DNA of 64,000 bases, taken from Thiotrichales bacterium. Its GTDB lineage: Bacteria > Pseudomonadota > Gammaproteobacteria > Beggiatoales > Beggiatoaceae. Below, piece after piece: positions 27,955 to 37,015 of the stretch. Location of the stretch: assembly GCA_016745035.1 (NCBI GenBank), contig JADGDE010000002.1, positions 327,876 to 391,875 of the forward strand. Direction: 5' to 3'. The translations under genes and the position numbers were made by a program. Numbering within the stretch: position 1 is the stretch's first letter; every line of letters starts with the position of its first letter. The notes beneath the pieces are model-generated. The model was not told where the DNA came from. It made no database searches and saw only the letters and a program-made list of their open reading frames with translations.

Positions 27955-28620
27955 CTACCGTATTTGCTGATAGGCTTGCAAACGTTTTTGTAAGGCTTCC
28001 TTGTCAGGATTAAAGGCAACGGCTTTTTCTTGATGCAGCAAGGCTTGTTCAAATTCTCCGGTCATAAAATACAAACTGGCTAAACTGTCGTGATATTCTG
28101 CGTTAGTTGGGTCTTTTTCTAGGGCGAAATTTTCCCACTTGAGTGCATCGGCGATTTTTTGCGCGACCAATTGATGCGCTGCCTCGGCAGTTTCTGGCAC
28201 TTCATCACCACGCATGGCAACCTCATAGCTAGCCGTGTTTGCCTTGCTGGGTTCTAGCGCTTGGCTTTTGCCCTCTTGCGCTACAGTCATTTGTCCTTTT
28301 TCGGTGTGTAAACTCATGCCCTGTGTTTTGAAATTAAACGCAGGGGGGGAGCTTGCCAAAACCACGATAACAATGGCAGCACCAAAGGCGGCAAAAAATG
28401 TCCCTGGGGCGGCATTTTTGAAGCTTAAACGCCGATGCTCGCCAAATTGTGCTTCCATAGAAGTGACCACTTTACCATCGGTATCCACGACTTTGGTTTT
28501 TCTCATGCTTTGCACAAACAAACGGTAGCCAAGAAAAATACACAGCCCGCCCAAGAGAATAATTAAGAGGCGAAAGCCCATTAAATAGACTAAAGCGGCA
28601 TAAATCAGGGTTGATTCCAT
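27955..28620 (-). CDS. Membrane-anchored TPR protein, partner of the CHAT lipoprotein
   Basis: 221 residues. A hydrophobic N-terminus (about 5-35) and a second membrane segment (about 72-92) leave a periplasmic or cytoplasmic C-terminal part ending in tetratricopeptide helices (about 150-215: ALKWENFALEKDPTNAEYHDSL, LYFMTGEFEQALLHQEKAV). Ten bases downstream of the CHAT gene on the same strand, so co-transcribed. A TPR platform next to a CHAT protease that itself has TPRs suggests direct interaction at the inner membrane; that is inference. No known family name. Confidence 0.65.
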   Translation of the reverse strand: MESTLIYAALVYLMGFRLLIILLGGLCIFLGYRLFVQSMRKTKVVDTDGKVVTSMEAQFGEHRRLSFKNAAPGTFFAAFGAAIVIVVLASSPPAFNFKTQGMSLHTEKGQMTVAQEGKSQALEPSKANTASYEVAMRGDEVPETAEAAHQLVAQKIADALKWENFALEKDPTNAEYHDSLASLYFMTGEFEQALLHQEKAVAFNPDKEALQKRLQAYQQIR

Positions 28621-28630
28621 TTTTAATTCC

Positions 28631-31600
28631 TTATAACCAATTGCCCATCAAAATAAACGCCGACCAATGAAACGGGTGGCGGTAATAATCCGGCAAATCA
28701 GACTGTTTGGCAGCAATAAAGGCTTGTTGCACTTTTTGTATCGCCTTGGCCTTGCTAATCGGGCTGGCAGCCTCAACGCTATACAATTGGCGCATAAACT
28801 CGGCAGTGCTTTGGTCGCTCACTGGCCACAAACTGGCTAAAACACTTTTTGCCCCGCGTTTGACCACTAATGTGCCCAAACCTTCGACTTCTGTGCCATC
28901 GCCTGTGTTTATGCCCATACCCGTATTACAAGCCGACAATGCCAGCATATCCAAGCCCTGCCAATCAAAGCGTTTGGTGGCAAAATCTGCCAAGCTTAAA
29001 TGGCTGCCATCACCTAAGAGTAAAAACGAATCGGTGTCCTTGCCCACTTGCAGGCTAAAATGACTGGCGATATGTAAAACCGGAAAATCACGCAGCAAGA
29101 CATCGGACAAGGTATTTTCCGTAAAATCGGCATCCAAATGAATTTCACCGGGGAGAATGCCGTCTTTATCCTGCGCCCCACGGCGGACAATGCTTTCAAG
29201 CTCGGTTTTAACCGCAGGCAAAGGCGCAAAGCCTTCATGTTTGCCACTCACGCCCAAACCCGCGACTTTCCACTGTGTTTGTGGTTCGGTTTTTAGGTGC
29301 ATATCCGCCGCTGCGGTATACATCGCCAAGGCATAATCTTCTGCCAACCAGCCTTTACCACTGTGTAAAGCTGCCAGCGGTAAATAACGCATTTCTCCAG
29401 CTAAATAGACCATCAATACTTCGGCCTCAGCACGGCGTAAATCAGCGGCAATCGGTGCAATTAACCAATCATACAAAGGCTTGGCGGCGCTTTGTACTAC
29501 CGTTAAATCCATCGGCGCAGCCATGTTGTTCGACGCGGTGGGCATATCCCAACCGCGTTTACGTCCCGCTTGTTTCAACGCCTCGCGCAAGGCTAGCACC
29601 GCCTTGCCCAAGTCTTCACGCTTCACCGCCACCTCACGGCGCACCGTTACCTCGGCGGTGCTGATTAAAATGTCTAAACGCTCAGCAAAGGGGACAAAAT
29701 ACACCAACACCGTGCCCTTGCCCAAATCCTTTAATAAACCGCGTAATTGCTCGCGTTTATCATCAAAAGCATTGAGCGCAGCTTGCATGTCTTCGGCTTT
29801 TAAATTGCCCAGCGCTGTGTTGGTGTTCTTAAACCAGGCTTGCAAGGCTTGTTCGGCAATACTTAAATCTACCGTTAATTGTTCTAAACGCTGTTGTTCT
29901 TGTGAACTCAAAGACAGCCCACGTTTTTTCTTCTCGCCCAATAAAGCATAGGCCTCGCCCAAAGTCACCAATTGCTTGGCAATGGCTTGATAACGCTCAA
30001 ACCACGGCTGCTCTGGTGGGGTAAAACGCAGCCCATCGCTGGGGAGTTCTTCTGCGCGGGTGCGGCGGATGAAGTCAAAATATTCTTCTTGTTTTAATAA
30101 ATCCAAGACTTTTTGGGCTTCAAATAAACGCCCTTGGCGCATGAGTAAATCTGCCAGGTCTTCGTAGACGTGTTTTTTATATTTTAAGAACGATTGGTGC
30201 AGGGATTTATCGTCTAATTGGGCGACATGGCTGCGCAGTTGTTGGATGGTATTGACGGCTTGTTTACCGTAGAAAATAGCGGCGTTGGGGTTGTTGAGTT
30301 TTTTGGTAACTCGATGTAGCCCATACCACACTTGCCATAAATTTTTTAAATCATTATATTTGAATAGGAATAATGTTCTTAAAAGGTGTTCTTGAGATTT
30401 AAGTGATTTTCCTTGTTTTTCATATAACATAGCAACGCCAAACAGAATAATACGTTCCATATTCAAGTCATTAAGTTCGTGTGCAATAGCTAATGCTTTT
30501 TCATATGCTTCTTGTGCTTTGGCATATTTCTCAATATTTGCATAAACATTTCCAATATCATTGAAAATTTCACTTTCCCCTCTACGATTACCAACTCCCT
30601 GATAGAGTATTAATATTTCATTATATTGTTCCAATGCTAACTGCTCTTGATTCCCAATACGAAAAATATTTGTTAAAAGATTAAGACTATTAGAAGTCCC
30701 TTTGTAATCTCCTGCTTCATCACTATTTTTTATTGCTTTTTTATAATAAAAAACTGCTTTATTGTATTTCCCAAGTTGTTCATATAAATAACCAATAGAA
30801 CTACTAAATTTACCAATATAATAAAGATATTTTAGTTCTTCCGAGTGTTTTAAACCCTGTTCAAGTTCAAATAATCCTGCACGAAAATCATAAACATCTA
30901 ATGCTTTCACACCTTTAATAAAAATTTTTTCTAATTTATCTACAGTTTCACGTCCTCTATTAGGATTTATTTTTAAATAAATCTGGCCATCTTGAGTGAC
31001 ACCAAAACCAGCACTGGGTCTCAAAAAAGTATTTTTAAGTAATGATGGCAAGATCCTTAAAAATGTTTTTTTTGATGTTTTTTTTATTGATATTCCATAA
31101 TTTTCATGTGATATTTGTCCATTTTCAAATTTCCATTCACAAATTACTGCTTTTATTCCAGTTTTTTTAATATCAGTAGTTTTTTCCAAAGTAAAAAATC
31201 TAGGTTTATTTTCTTTTAAAGATAAAACAATATAATAAGCCTCTGTCGCCCTTTTAGGCTCAGGTAAGTCTATAATATACAATTTATTATTTTTTTTATT
31301 TATTATTTTTTCTACATGAATTTTATTTGGATTGATTTTTTTAAATTCATGTTTCTGTAAATCATTTAAGATACGCCTTAAATACCCCTCTTTTTCTGTA
31401 TGTATTTTTTCAATAAAATATTGAGGATTTGAAAAAAATAAATTACGTAAAAGTATATGAGCATAAAAATAATGTGACTTTCGAGAAGATGTTAATTTAT
31501 CAATATATGAAGGTATAGATGAGGGTTTTGAATGATTCCTTCCTAAATCATTTGGACCTGAACTGTAAGTGCAACCAGCTATGGATACCAATAATGTAAA

Positions 31601-31636
31601 AATTAAAAATATTTGGCTCATTATCTTGAACTTCAT
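28631..31636 (-). CDS. CHAT-domain lipoprotein with TPR repeats
   Basis: 1001 residues. The N-terminus is a lipoprotein signal (FLIFTLLVSIAGC, lipobox Cys near residue 22). An unrecognised Lys/Ile/Asn-rich region (about 30-240) is followed by TPR repeats (about 260-480, e.g. YKKAIKNSDEAGDY, AQEAYEKALAIAHELN), a helical linker and a C-terminal CHAT domain (about 690-1000). CHAT is a caspase-like protease fold; both catalytic residues are visible: His in HIASH near 855 and Cys in LSACNTG near 903. The first half of the gene is strikingly AT-rich whereas the CHAT half matches the window average, as if two pieces of different origin were joined. Expected on the periplasmic face of a membrane. TPR-CHAT proteins are known from eukaryote-like signalling and as Craspase partners of type III-E CRISPR; there is no CRISPR here. 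Confidence 0.85.
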   Translation of the reverse strand: MKFKIMSQIFLIFTLLVSIAGCTYSSGPNDLGRNHSKPSSIPSYIDKLTSSRKSHYFYAHILLRNLFFSNPQYFIEKIHTEKEGYLRRILNDLQKHEFKKINPNKIHVEKIINKKNNKLYIIDLPEPKRATEAYYIVLSLKENKPRFFTLEKTTDIKKTGIKAVICEWKFENGQISHENYGISIKKTSKKTFLRILPSLLKNTFLRPSAGFGVTQDGQIYLKINPNRGRETVDKLEKIFIKGVKALDVYDFRAGLFELEQGLKHSEELKYLYYIGKFSSSIGYLYEQLGKYNKAVFYYKKAIKNSDEAGDYKGTSNSLNLLTNIFRIGNQEQLALEQYNEILILYQGVGNRRGESEIFNDIGNVYANIEKYAKAQEAYEKALAIAHELNDLNMERIILFGVAMLYEKQGKSLKSQEHLLRTLFLFKYNDLKNLWQVWYGLHRVTKKLNNPNAAIFYGKQAVNTIQQLRSHVAQLDDKSLHQSFLKYKKHVYEDLADLLMRQGRLFEAQKVLDLLKQEEYFDFIRRTRAEELPSDGLRFTPPEQPWFERYQAIAKQLVTLGEAYALLGEKKKRGLSLSSQEQQRLEQLTVDLSIAEQALQAWFKNTNTALGNLKAEDMQAALNAFDDKREQLRGLLKDLGKGTVLVYFVPFAERLDILISTAEVTVRREVAVKREDLGKAVLALREALKQAGRKRGWDMPTASNNMAAPMDLTVVQSAAKPLYDWLIAPIAADLRRAEAEVLMVYLAGEMRYLPLAALHSGKGWLAEDYALAMYTAAADMHLKTEPQTQWKVAGLGVSGKHEGFAPLPAVKTELESIVRRGAQDKDGILPGEIHLDADFTENTLSDVLLRDFPVLHIASHFSLQVGKDTDSFLLLGDGSHLSLADFATKRFDWQGLDMLALSACNTGMGINTGDGTEVEGLGTLVVKRGAKSVLASLWPVSDQSTAEFMRQLYSVEAASPISKAKAIQKVQQAFIAAKQSDLPDYYRHPFHWSAFILMGNWL

Positions 31637-31772
31637 TAAATAAATACCTATTGCACTTAGAGGCGGAAAAGTTGTTATATAAAAGCATCAAATGCTAACG
31701 CTAGAATTGCTGATATTCTGCTGGTTGTCGTTTAAAAGACAACGATCTCTGTGCTCAACCTCAGCCTTCAAA

Positions 31773-32363
31773 TCACTCACCCAAAAAACAAGCCCTCAAA
31801 AAACTAATAAACGCTTGCGATTGTCCCAGACTTTGTTTCAACCGCTCTGGCTGTTGCCCAAATACTTTTAACAAAGCGCGGCGGGCATTGAGCCGTGCCA
31901 GTTGCAGGTGTTTATTGTTGAGCCACAAAATATCAATCATGTAGTTTGCTTTGTCATTATCAGCAACGGCTTGTATTTCACCTGTTTGTTTATCATAACA
32001 AAAGTGCTGTTCTAGCCCTTTTTCAGTATTGGGGTTGAGAAAAAGTTCTGGCTCATATTCGTTATTTTTACGGTGTCCGCAGCTTTGTTTGTATTTATCA
32101 CACTGGGCATCGTAGCCATCACAAGAGACGGCTAAGTTCTCATAAACAAAACGCAATTGGGGATAGTATTCTTGTGGCGCAAGGTGTTCGATGTGGCTGT
32201 TTTCAGTATCAAGTTTAGCCTCGCAATAAACACACAAGCCTTGTTGTTCTGTGCTTATGTGTTGGCGCAAAGCGGGTTTGTCTGCCAATCTTTTCCAAGT
32301 CTTAGCTTTGGCGCTGGCTTTTAGAAAAAATTCAGGGGCAGGTCTTTTTGCAATGCTTCTCAT
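31773..32363 (-). CDS. ptuB: HNH endonuclease, Septu PtuB-like
   Basis: Nuclease component of a Septu-type antiphage pair. 196 residues matching the TIGR02646-type HNH family: CVYCEAKL near residue 44 (zinc CxxC), HIEHLAPQ near 58 (catalytic His), and Asn in YENLAVSC near 76, with a second CxxxxDKYKQSCGH metal cluster. Its ATG overlaps the stop of the ATPase gene by four bases (ATGA), so the two are coupled. The same nuclease family also occurs with retrons, but no reverse transcriptase or retron RNA lies between lysS and this pair. Confidence 0.8.
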   Translation of the reverse strand: MRSIAKRPAPEFFLKASAKAKTWKRLADKPALRQHISTEQQGLCVYCEAKLDTENSHIEHLAPQEYYPQLRFVYENLAVSCDGYDAQCDKYKQSCGHRKNNEYEPELFLNPNTEKGLEQHFCYDKQTGEIQAVADNDKANYMIDILWLNNKHLQLARLNARRALLKVFGQQPERLKQSLGQSQAFISFLRACFLGE

Positions 32364-33439
32364 GAGAATGACCGCAAGTTAATCAATAATTGCATCTCTT
32401 GCATAAACTCAGAATTAAGGCTTTCTTGTTGCAAGATTTTTTCTCGCAAAGCTTTTGCCTCTGGGCTGTTTTCTTCTTCTGTCTCGATAAATTGGCGGTA
32501 TTGTCGATACCAGTTTTCCAAATAACTGGGGCGAATATCAGCGCCCATAATCTCCTGCAAGATGGAGTTAATATCTCGCCCAATTGGTGCTTGCTTGCGG
32601 CTGATGGCGACAATTTTATTGTTTTCTTTCGCTAACAGTATCAAATGCTCTGCGGGGGTGTTGGCAATAATATAAGGCGAGTGGGTGGCGATGATAAATT
32701 GGTTGTTTTTACCAATGCGTTGGTAAATATTTAAAATTTCTTGTTGCCAGCGAGGATGTAGGGCTAATTCTGGTTCATCAATTAAGATTATCGAGTCTTC
32801 AGGGTTGTGAATCATCAAGGCCACGGCACGGGCATAGAGTTGTTTTTCACCATCGCTGAGTTGTTCGATGCTGAGTAAATCGCCATTGATGTTTTTGAAC
32901 ATCGGGCGGTTAAAGCCTTCATGGTGGCGGACATCGTGTAGTTTTGTCAGTAAATCCGCACCTTGGAAATGTTGGTTAAATTGCGCTACCGCATCAGCGG
33001 CGCGTGCTTGCGGGTCGGCTTTGTGGCTTTGGCGTTCTTGTGCTATGACGTATTCGCGGATGTAAAACTCGGCGTTGCCGAGTAGGTTTCCACCTACTTT
33101 AATGGATAAACCATTGTTTTGTTGTAATTGATGGATGGTTTTGTAATTAAAATCTAATTGAGCGGGGATGAGGATAATTTTTTCTTTTGGTTTCGCACTA
33201 AAATACTGTGACAAGTTGTTAATTTTTTCGTTGGTAGAAGAAAAAACACAGCATTTTAAGTTGTCTTTTAATGAAAAATCGTGGGGTCTAAAAAGAGAGT
33301 GCAATAAACTGGTTTTCCCGCAGCCATTCACCCCAGCAACCACATTCAAAACATTCTCACCATTTTTCGGTGCTTGAAAGGTTAGCTCTAAGTCTTTGAG
33401 AATTTTATATTGTTCAATTTTTATCGATTGAATATACAT
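32360..33439 (-). CDS. ptuA: AAA/ABC-type ATPase, Septu PtuA-like
   Basis: ATPase of the Septu defence pair, thought to sense infection and control the PtuB nuclease. 359 residues with the OLD/SMC-like layout: Walker A GVNGCGKTS near 37, ABC signature LSDGEKQ near 195, Walker B IILIDEPELALHP near 218 and the H-loop ATHSPYI near 252. No TOPRIM nuclease domain follows, distinguishing it from OLD/Gabija proteins. First gene of a two-gene operon with ptuB, lying 52 bases downstream of lysS across a GC-rich hairpin. Assignment rests on motifs and the HNH partner. Confidence 0.78.
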   Translation of the reverse strand: MYIQSIKIEQYKILKDLELTFQAPKNGENVLNVVAGVNGCGKTSLLHSLFRPHDFSLKDNLKCCVFSSTNEKINNLSQYFSAKPKEKIILIPAQLDFNYKTIHQLQQNNGLSIKVGGNLLGNAEFYIREYVIAQERQSHKADPQARAADAVAQFNQHFQGADLLTKLHDVRHHEGFNRPMFKNINGDLLSIEQLSDGEKQLYARAVALMIHNPEDSIILIDEPELALHPRWQQEILNIYQRIGKNNQFIIATHSPYIIANTPAEHLILLAKENNKIVAISRKQAPIGRDINSILQEIMGADIRPSYLENWYRQYRQFIETEEENSPEAKALREKILQQESLNSEFMQEMQLLINLRSFS

Positions 33440-33460
33440 GCTTGCTGTTTATTTCGTAAA

Positions 33461-33489
33461 AGAGCCGTAGCAGTGCTACGGCTCTACGG
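33461..33489. repeat. AGAGCCGTAGC stem-loop repeat, copy 2
   Basis: AGAGCCGTAGC at 33461-33471 and its perfect inverse GCTACGGCTCT, separated by three bases: an 11-bp stem between the lysS stop and ptuA. Copy 1 is at 27269. It may end lysS transcription, but no strong U-run is visible. Confidence 0.6.
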
Positions 33490-33490
33490 T

Positions 33491-35008
33491 TTAGTCTTTA
33501 TGGCGCATATGAGGGAATAGCAAGACATCACGAATAGTCGGCTTGTTCGCTAGCAACATCACTAAGCGGTCGATGCCGATGCCCTCGCCTGCGGTGGGGG
33601 GAAGGCCATATTCTAAGGCGCGGATGTAATCGGCATCGTAGTGCATCGCCTCATCGTCGCCTGCGTCTTTTTCTGCCACTTGAGCTTGGAAGCGTTCGGC
33701 TTGGTCTTCTGCATCGTTAAGCTCGGAGAAGCCATTGGCAATTTCGCGCCCGCCGATGAATAGCTCGAAGCGGTCGGTGACTTCTGGGTTGTCGTCGTTG
33801 CGTCGCGCTAAGGGCGATATTTCGGTGGGGTAAGCGGTGATGAAAGTTGGGTCTTTGAGTTGGTGTTCGCCTGTGGCTTCAAAGATTTCCATTTGTAGCT
33901 TGCCTACGCCGTCGGTGTCTTTGTAATGAATATTGTTTTCATCGGCAAAAGCACGCAGGGCTTCTAGGTCGTTGACATCACTATCGGAGATACTGGGGTT
34001 AAAGTGTTGTACCACTTCGACTACGGTCATGCGGGCGAAAGGTTTGCCAAAGTCGTAGGTTTCTTCGCCATAGGGCACTTGGCTGGTGCCTAAGATATTT
34101 TCGGCTAAACCTCGGAACAGGGTTTCGGTTAAATCCATCAAGTCGTGATAGTCGGCATAGGCTTGGTAAAATTCCAGCATGGTAAATTCGGGGTTATGCC
34201 GTGTCGATAAACCTTCGTTGCGGAAGTTGCGATTAACTTCAAACACGCGCTCAAAACCACCAACAACCAAGCGTTTGAGATAGAGTTCGGGCGCGATGCG
34301 CAAAAATATTTCCATATCCAAGGCGTTGTGATGGGTCACAAATGGGCGTGCAGTCGCACCGCCAGGGATGGTTTGCATCATCGGGGTTTCGACTTCCATA
34401 AAGTCGCGCCCTTCAAAGAAGTTACGAATATAGCTGATGGTGCGGCTGCGCAGCTTAAAGGTGTCCCGGCTGTCTTGGTTCATGATTAAATCAAGATAAC
34501 GCTGACGATAACGGGTTTCTTGGTCGGTAAGACCGTGGAATTTTTCTGGCAATGGGCGCAGACATTTGGTCATCAGGCGGACGCTGGTGACTTTGATAGA
34601 CAGTTCGTTGGTTTTGGTGCGAAATAACGTGCCTTCAGCGGCTAAGGTATCGCCTAAGTCCCAGTGTTTAAACTCGGTATTGTATACGCCTTCGGGTAGG
34701 TCATCGCGGCGCACGTAAAGCTGAATTTTACCGGACATGTCTTGCAAGGTGGCAAAGGAGGCTTTGCCCATGATGCGGCGGGTCATTAAGCGCCCAGCAA
34801 CGCTGACTTTTATCGGGGTTTCTGCAAGGCTGTCTTTGTCGTGTTCGGCATAGTCGCTGTGGAGTTGGGCTGCGAGGTTTTCACGGCGAAAGTCGTTCGG
34901 AAAGGCGATCCCCTTATCTCGTAAGCTGCTGAGTTTTTGGCGGCGCAGGGCAATTTGCGCTTGTTCATCAGATTCGGAATGGGCAGGGGTAGCGTTAGCG
35001 TCACTCAT
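33491..35008 (-). CDS. lysS: Lysyl-tRNA synthetase, class II
   Basis: Charges tRNA-Lys. 505 residues. OB-fold anticodon-binding domain at about 60-170 ([21 protein letters not shown]), class II motif 2 [18 protein letters not shown] near 265 and motif 3 [11 protein letters not shown] near 485. ATG at 35008 is the only sensible start. prfB, its usual upstream neighbour, is missing. Downstream is the Septu pair. Confidence 0.96.
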   Translation of the reverse strand: MSDANATPAHSESDEQAQIALRRQKLSSLRDKGIAFPNDFRRENLAAQLHSDYAEHDKDSLAETPIKVSVAGRLMTRRIMGKASFATLQDMSGKIQLYVRRDDLPEGVYNTEFKHWDLGDTLAAEGTLFRTKTNELSIKVTSVRLMTKCLRPLPEKFHGLTDQETRYRQRYLDLIMNQDSRDTFKLRSRTISYIRNFFEGRDFMEVETPMMQTIPGGATARPFVTHHNALDMEIFLRIAPELYLKRLVVGGFERVFEVNRNFRNEGLSTRHNPEFTMLEFYQAYADYHDLMDLTETLFRGLAENILGTSQVPYGEETYDFGKPFARMTVVEVVQHFNPSISDSDVNDLEALRAFADENNIHYKDTDGVGKLQMEIFEATGEHQLKDPTFITAYPTEISPLARRNDDNPEVTDRFELFIGGREIANGFSELNDAEDQAERFQAQVAEKDAGDDEAMHYDADYIRALEYGLPPTAGEGIGIDRLVMLLANKPTIRDVLLFPHMRHKD

Positions 35009-35078
35009 TGTTTTTATTTAACTCATGTGAGCAGCCGTTATCGGAGGTAAGCTGCTAAGATTTAAGGGTAATAAGGTT

Positions 35079-35294
35079 TTATAGAATACTGTATAAGCGC
35101 TTTAATAAAACGGGCTGGTCGGCAAAGTCGCGGGCAAGGTGGGCATTGACATCAACGCCGCCACGCCTGAGAGTGTGTTCATCGACACAATCTAAAAGGA
35201 CGTTGCTGTAGTGTTCGAGGTATTGGGATATTTCCGTAATCGGTGCATCTTCAGTCGGCACAGGTTCTGGAATTTTAAATTGATACAATGACAT
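35079..35294 (-). CDS. Small protein of unknown function between lysS and grx-like gene
   Basis: Not recognised. 71 residues, acidic, no membrane segment or cysteine pair (SLYQFKIPEPVPTEDAPITEISQYLEHYSNVLLDCVDEH). Four bases after the stop of the glutaredoxin-like gene and on the same strand, so co-transcribed with it and the MucD-like protease. Codon use looks like that of the neighbours. Confidence 0.5.
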   Translation of the reverse strand: MSLYQFKIPEPVPTEDAPITEISQYLEHYSNVLLDCVDEHTLRRGGVDVNAHLARDFADQPVLLKRLYSIL

Positions 35295-35298
35295 GGTC

Positions 35299-35547
35299 TT
35301 AGCTTATCGCGTGTTGTTTGAGTACGGCTATCAGTTCCGCTTGTTTGAGATGATAGCGGCAGATTTCTTGCTCACCCAGTGCCAACACGGGGATTTTGTC
35401 GTTATAGCGCAGGCGCAGCAGTTCGTCGGCATCAATATCGACCAGTTGTAGGGCGAATTGATATTCAGGCTGTAGCGCCGCGACGGCGGCTTGCATGTCG
35501 TCACACAAGTGGCAGCCCTCGCGGTGGTATAAGGTCAGGGTGAGCAA
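35299..35547 (-). CDS. Glutaredoxin-like protein (DUF836)
   Basis: Small thioredoxin-fold protein of 82 residues with the redox motif CHLC near the N-terminus (LTLYHREGCHLCDDM) and the cis-Pro strand IPVLALG. TTG at 35547 is taken as the start because AGAGGA lies six bases upstream and the domain begins right there; the open frame extends further into the protease gene without a better start. The gene overlaps nothing after this choice and begins 10 bases past the protease stop. Probable disulfide reductase; partner unknown. Confidence 0.78.
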   Translation of the reverse strand: MLTLTLYHREGCHLCDDMQAAVAALQPEYQFALQLVDIDADELLRLRYNDKIPVLALGEQEICRYHLKQAELIAVLKQHAIS

Positions 35548-35557
35548 GGCAATTCCT

Positions 35558-36994
35558 CTATTCGGCGACTTTAATCGCAAGGAAGGTGGGCGAGCCTTTG
35601 CGGTTAATCAACACAGGTACGCGTTGACCGGGTTTTAGCTCGGCGACGATGCTAGCAAAGGCTTTAGGGTTGTCGATTTGTTGGCGGTTGATCATCACGA
35701 TCACATCGCCGACTTTAATCCCCGCATCCACGCCATTGTTTTCGACTTTTTTCACTAATACCCCGCCTTCTTCAATCTTAGAGGCTTCGCGTGCAGCATC
35801 CGTCATATCGGTGATGGTGAGGCCGAGTTTGTCATAGTGTAAGCTACCATTGCTAGCGCCTGTGCTGCTGCGTAGTTCTGCATCCGTAGGGAGTTCGCCG
35901 ACAGCGACTTCGATTTCAACCCGTTTACCATCGCGTAATACTTCAGCAATCACGGCTTTACCAACTGGGGTGCTGCCGACAATCGGGGGTAATTCGGAGG
36001 AAGAACCAACTTCTTTACCGTTGAATTTGACGATCACATCGCCAAGCTGGAAGCCCGCTTCTTTGGCAGGGCCGTTATCAAATAACTCGGCAACCAACGC
36101 GCCATGGGGTTTTTCCATCCCAAAAGATTCGGCTAAGTCGCGAGTAACTTCTTGAATCATGACCCCAAGCCAGCCGCGAGAAACTGAACCATTGTCTTGG
36201 ATTTGTTTGATGACGTTTTTCATTAAATCGACTGGAATGGCGAAAGACAAGCCCATAAAGCCACCCGAACCGCTATAGATTTGCGCATTCACGCCGACAA
36301 CTTCACCGTTAAGGTTGAATAAGGGCCCGCCAGAGTTGCCGGGGTTGATGGCAACATCGGTTTGAATGAAAGGCACATAATTGCTGTTACCGCTGGGCAG
36401 GCTGCGTTTTTTGGCGCTGACAATGCCAGCAGTCACAGAGTGTTCAAAACCAAAAGGTGAGCCAATTGCCAGTACCCATGCACCGACTTTTAACTTGTCA
36501 GATGAACCGAGTTTGACCACGGGTAAGCCTGTGGCTTCGACTTTGAGTAAGGCTAGGTCGGTACGTTTATCCGAGCCAATCAGTTTGGCTTCAAATTCGC
36601 GACGGTCGGTGAGGCGGACAATGATTTCGTCTGCGCCATCGACGACGTGGTGATTGGTGATAATGTAGCCATCAGCGGAGTAAATGAAACCAGAACCAAG
36701 GGATTTAGGTTTGGGTTGCTGTGAGCGCGGGCTGTCGTCTTTTTGCTGCTCTTTGGGCATTTCATCAAAGAAATGTTTGAATAAATCATACAAGGGGCTG
36801 TCTTCAGGCACGCCGCCAAAATGACGCTCTAGCTGTGAGCTTAAGCCCTTGCCTGCCGCTTTGGTGGTACTGATATTGACCACGGCCGCGCCTTCTTGTT
36901 CAACCAAGGCGGTAAAATCTGGTAAGCCTTGCACCAGCGTAGCATGGCTCGCTGGCAGGAAAAAATAAAGAGACAGTAGTAACAAATAACGCAT
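35558..36994 (-). CDS. mucD: Periplasmic serine protease/chaperone, DegP/MucD type
   Basis: Envelope-stress protease that degrades or refolds misfolded periplasmic proteins. 478 residues: signal peptide (MRYLLLLSLYFFLPASHA), trypsin-like domain with the triad His in TNHHVVDG near 117, Asp in KRTDLALLK near 147 and Ser in NPGNSGGPL near 220, then two PDZ domains (about 260-370 and 385-475). In Pseudomonas-like genomes mucD follows algU-mucA-mucB-mucC; here only rseC (mucC) precedes it, 21 bases upstream on the same strand. Upstream sigma factor and anti-sigma genes are not in the window. Confidence 0.92.
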   Translation of the reverse strand: MRYLLLLSLYFFLPASHATLVQGLPDFTALVEQEGAAVVNISTTKAAGKGLSSQLERHFGGVPEDSPLYDLFKHFFDEMPKEQQKDDSPRSQQPKPKSLGSGFIYSADGYIITNHHVVDGADEIIVRLTDRREFEAKLIGSDKRTDLALLKVEATGLPVVKLGSSDKLKVGAWVLAIGSPFGFEHSVTAGIVSAKKRSLPSGNSNYVPFIQTDVAINPGNSGGPLFNLNGEVVGVNAQIYSGSGGFMGLSFAIPVDLMKNVIKQIQDNGSVSRGWLGVMIQEVTRDLAESFGMEKPHGALVAELFDNGPAKEAGFQLGDVIVKFNGKEVGSSSELPPIVGSTPVGKAVIAEVLRDGKRVEIEVAVGELPTDAELRSSTGASNGSLHYDKLGLTITDMTDAAREASKIEEGGVLVKKVENNGVDAGIKVGDVIVMINRQQIDNPKAFASIVAELKPGQRVPVLINRKGSPTFLAIKVAE

Positions 36995-37015
36995 ATAGAT
37001 TTTCCTAGATAAAGT

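Noticed and set aside
28631..31636. Craspase-like (type III-E CRISPR) TPR-CHAT
   Set aside because: No CRISPR array or cas gene is in the window and the protein has a lipoprotein signal, which Craspase partners lack.
31773..35008. Retron with PtuAB effectors
   Set aside because: No reverse transcriptase gene and no recognisable msr-msd RNA lie between lysS and the pair.
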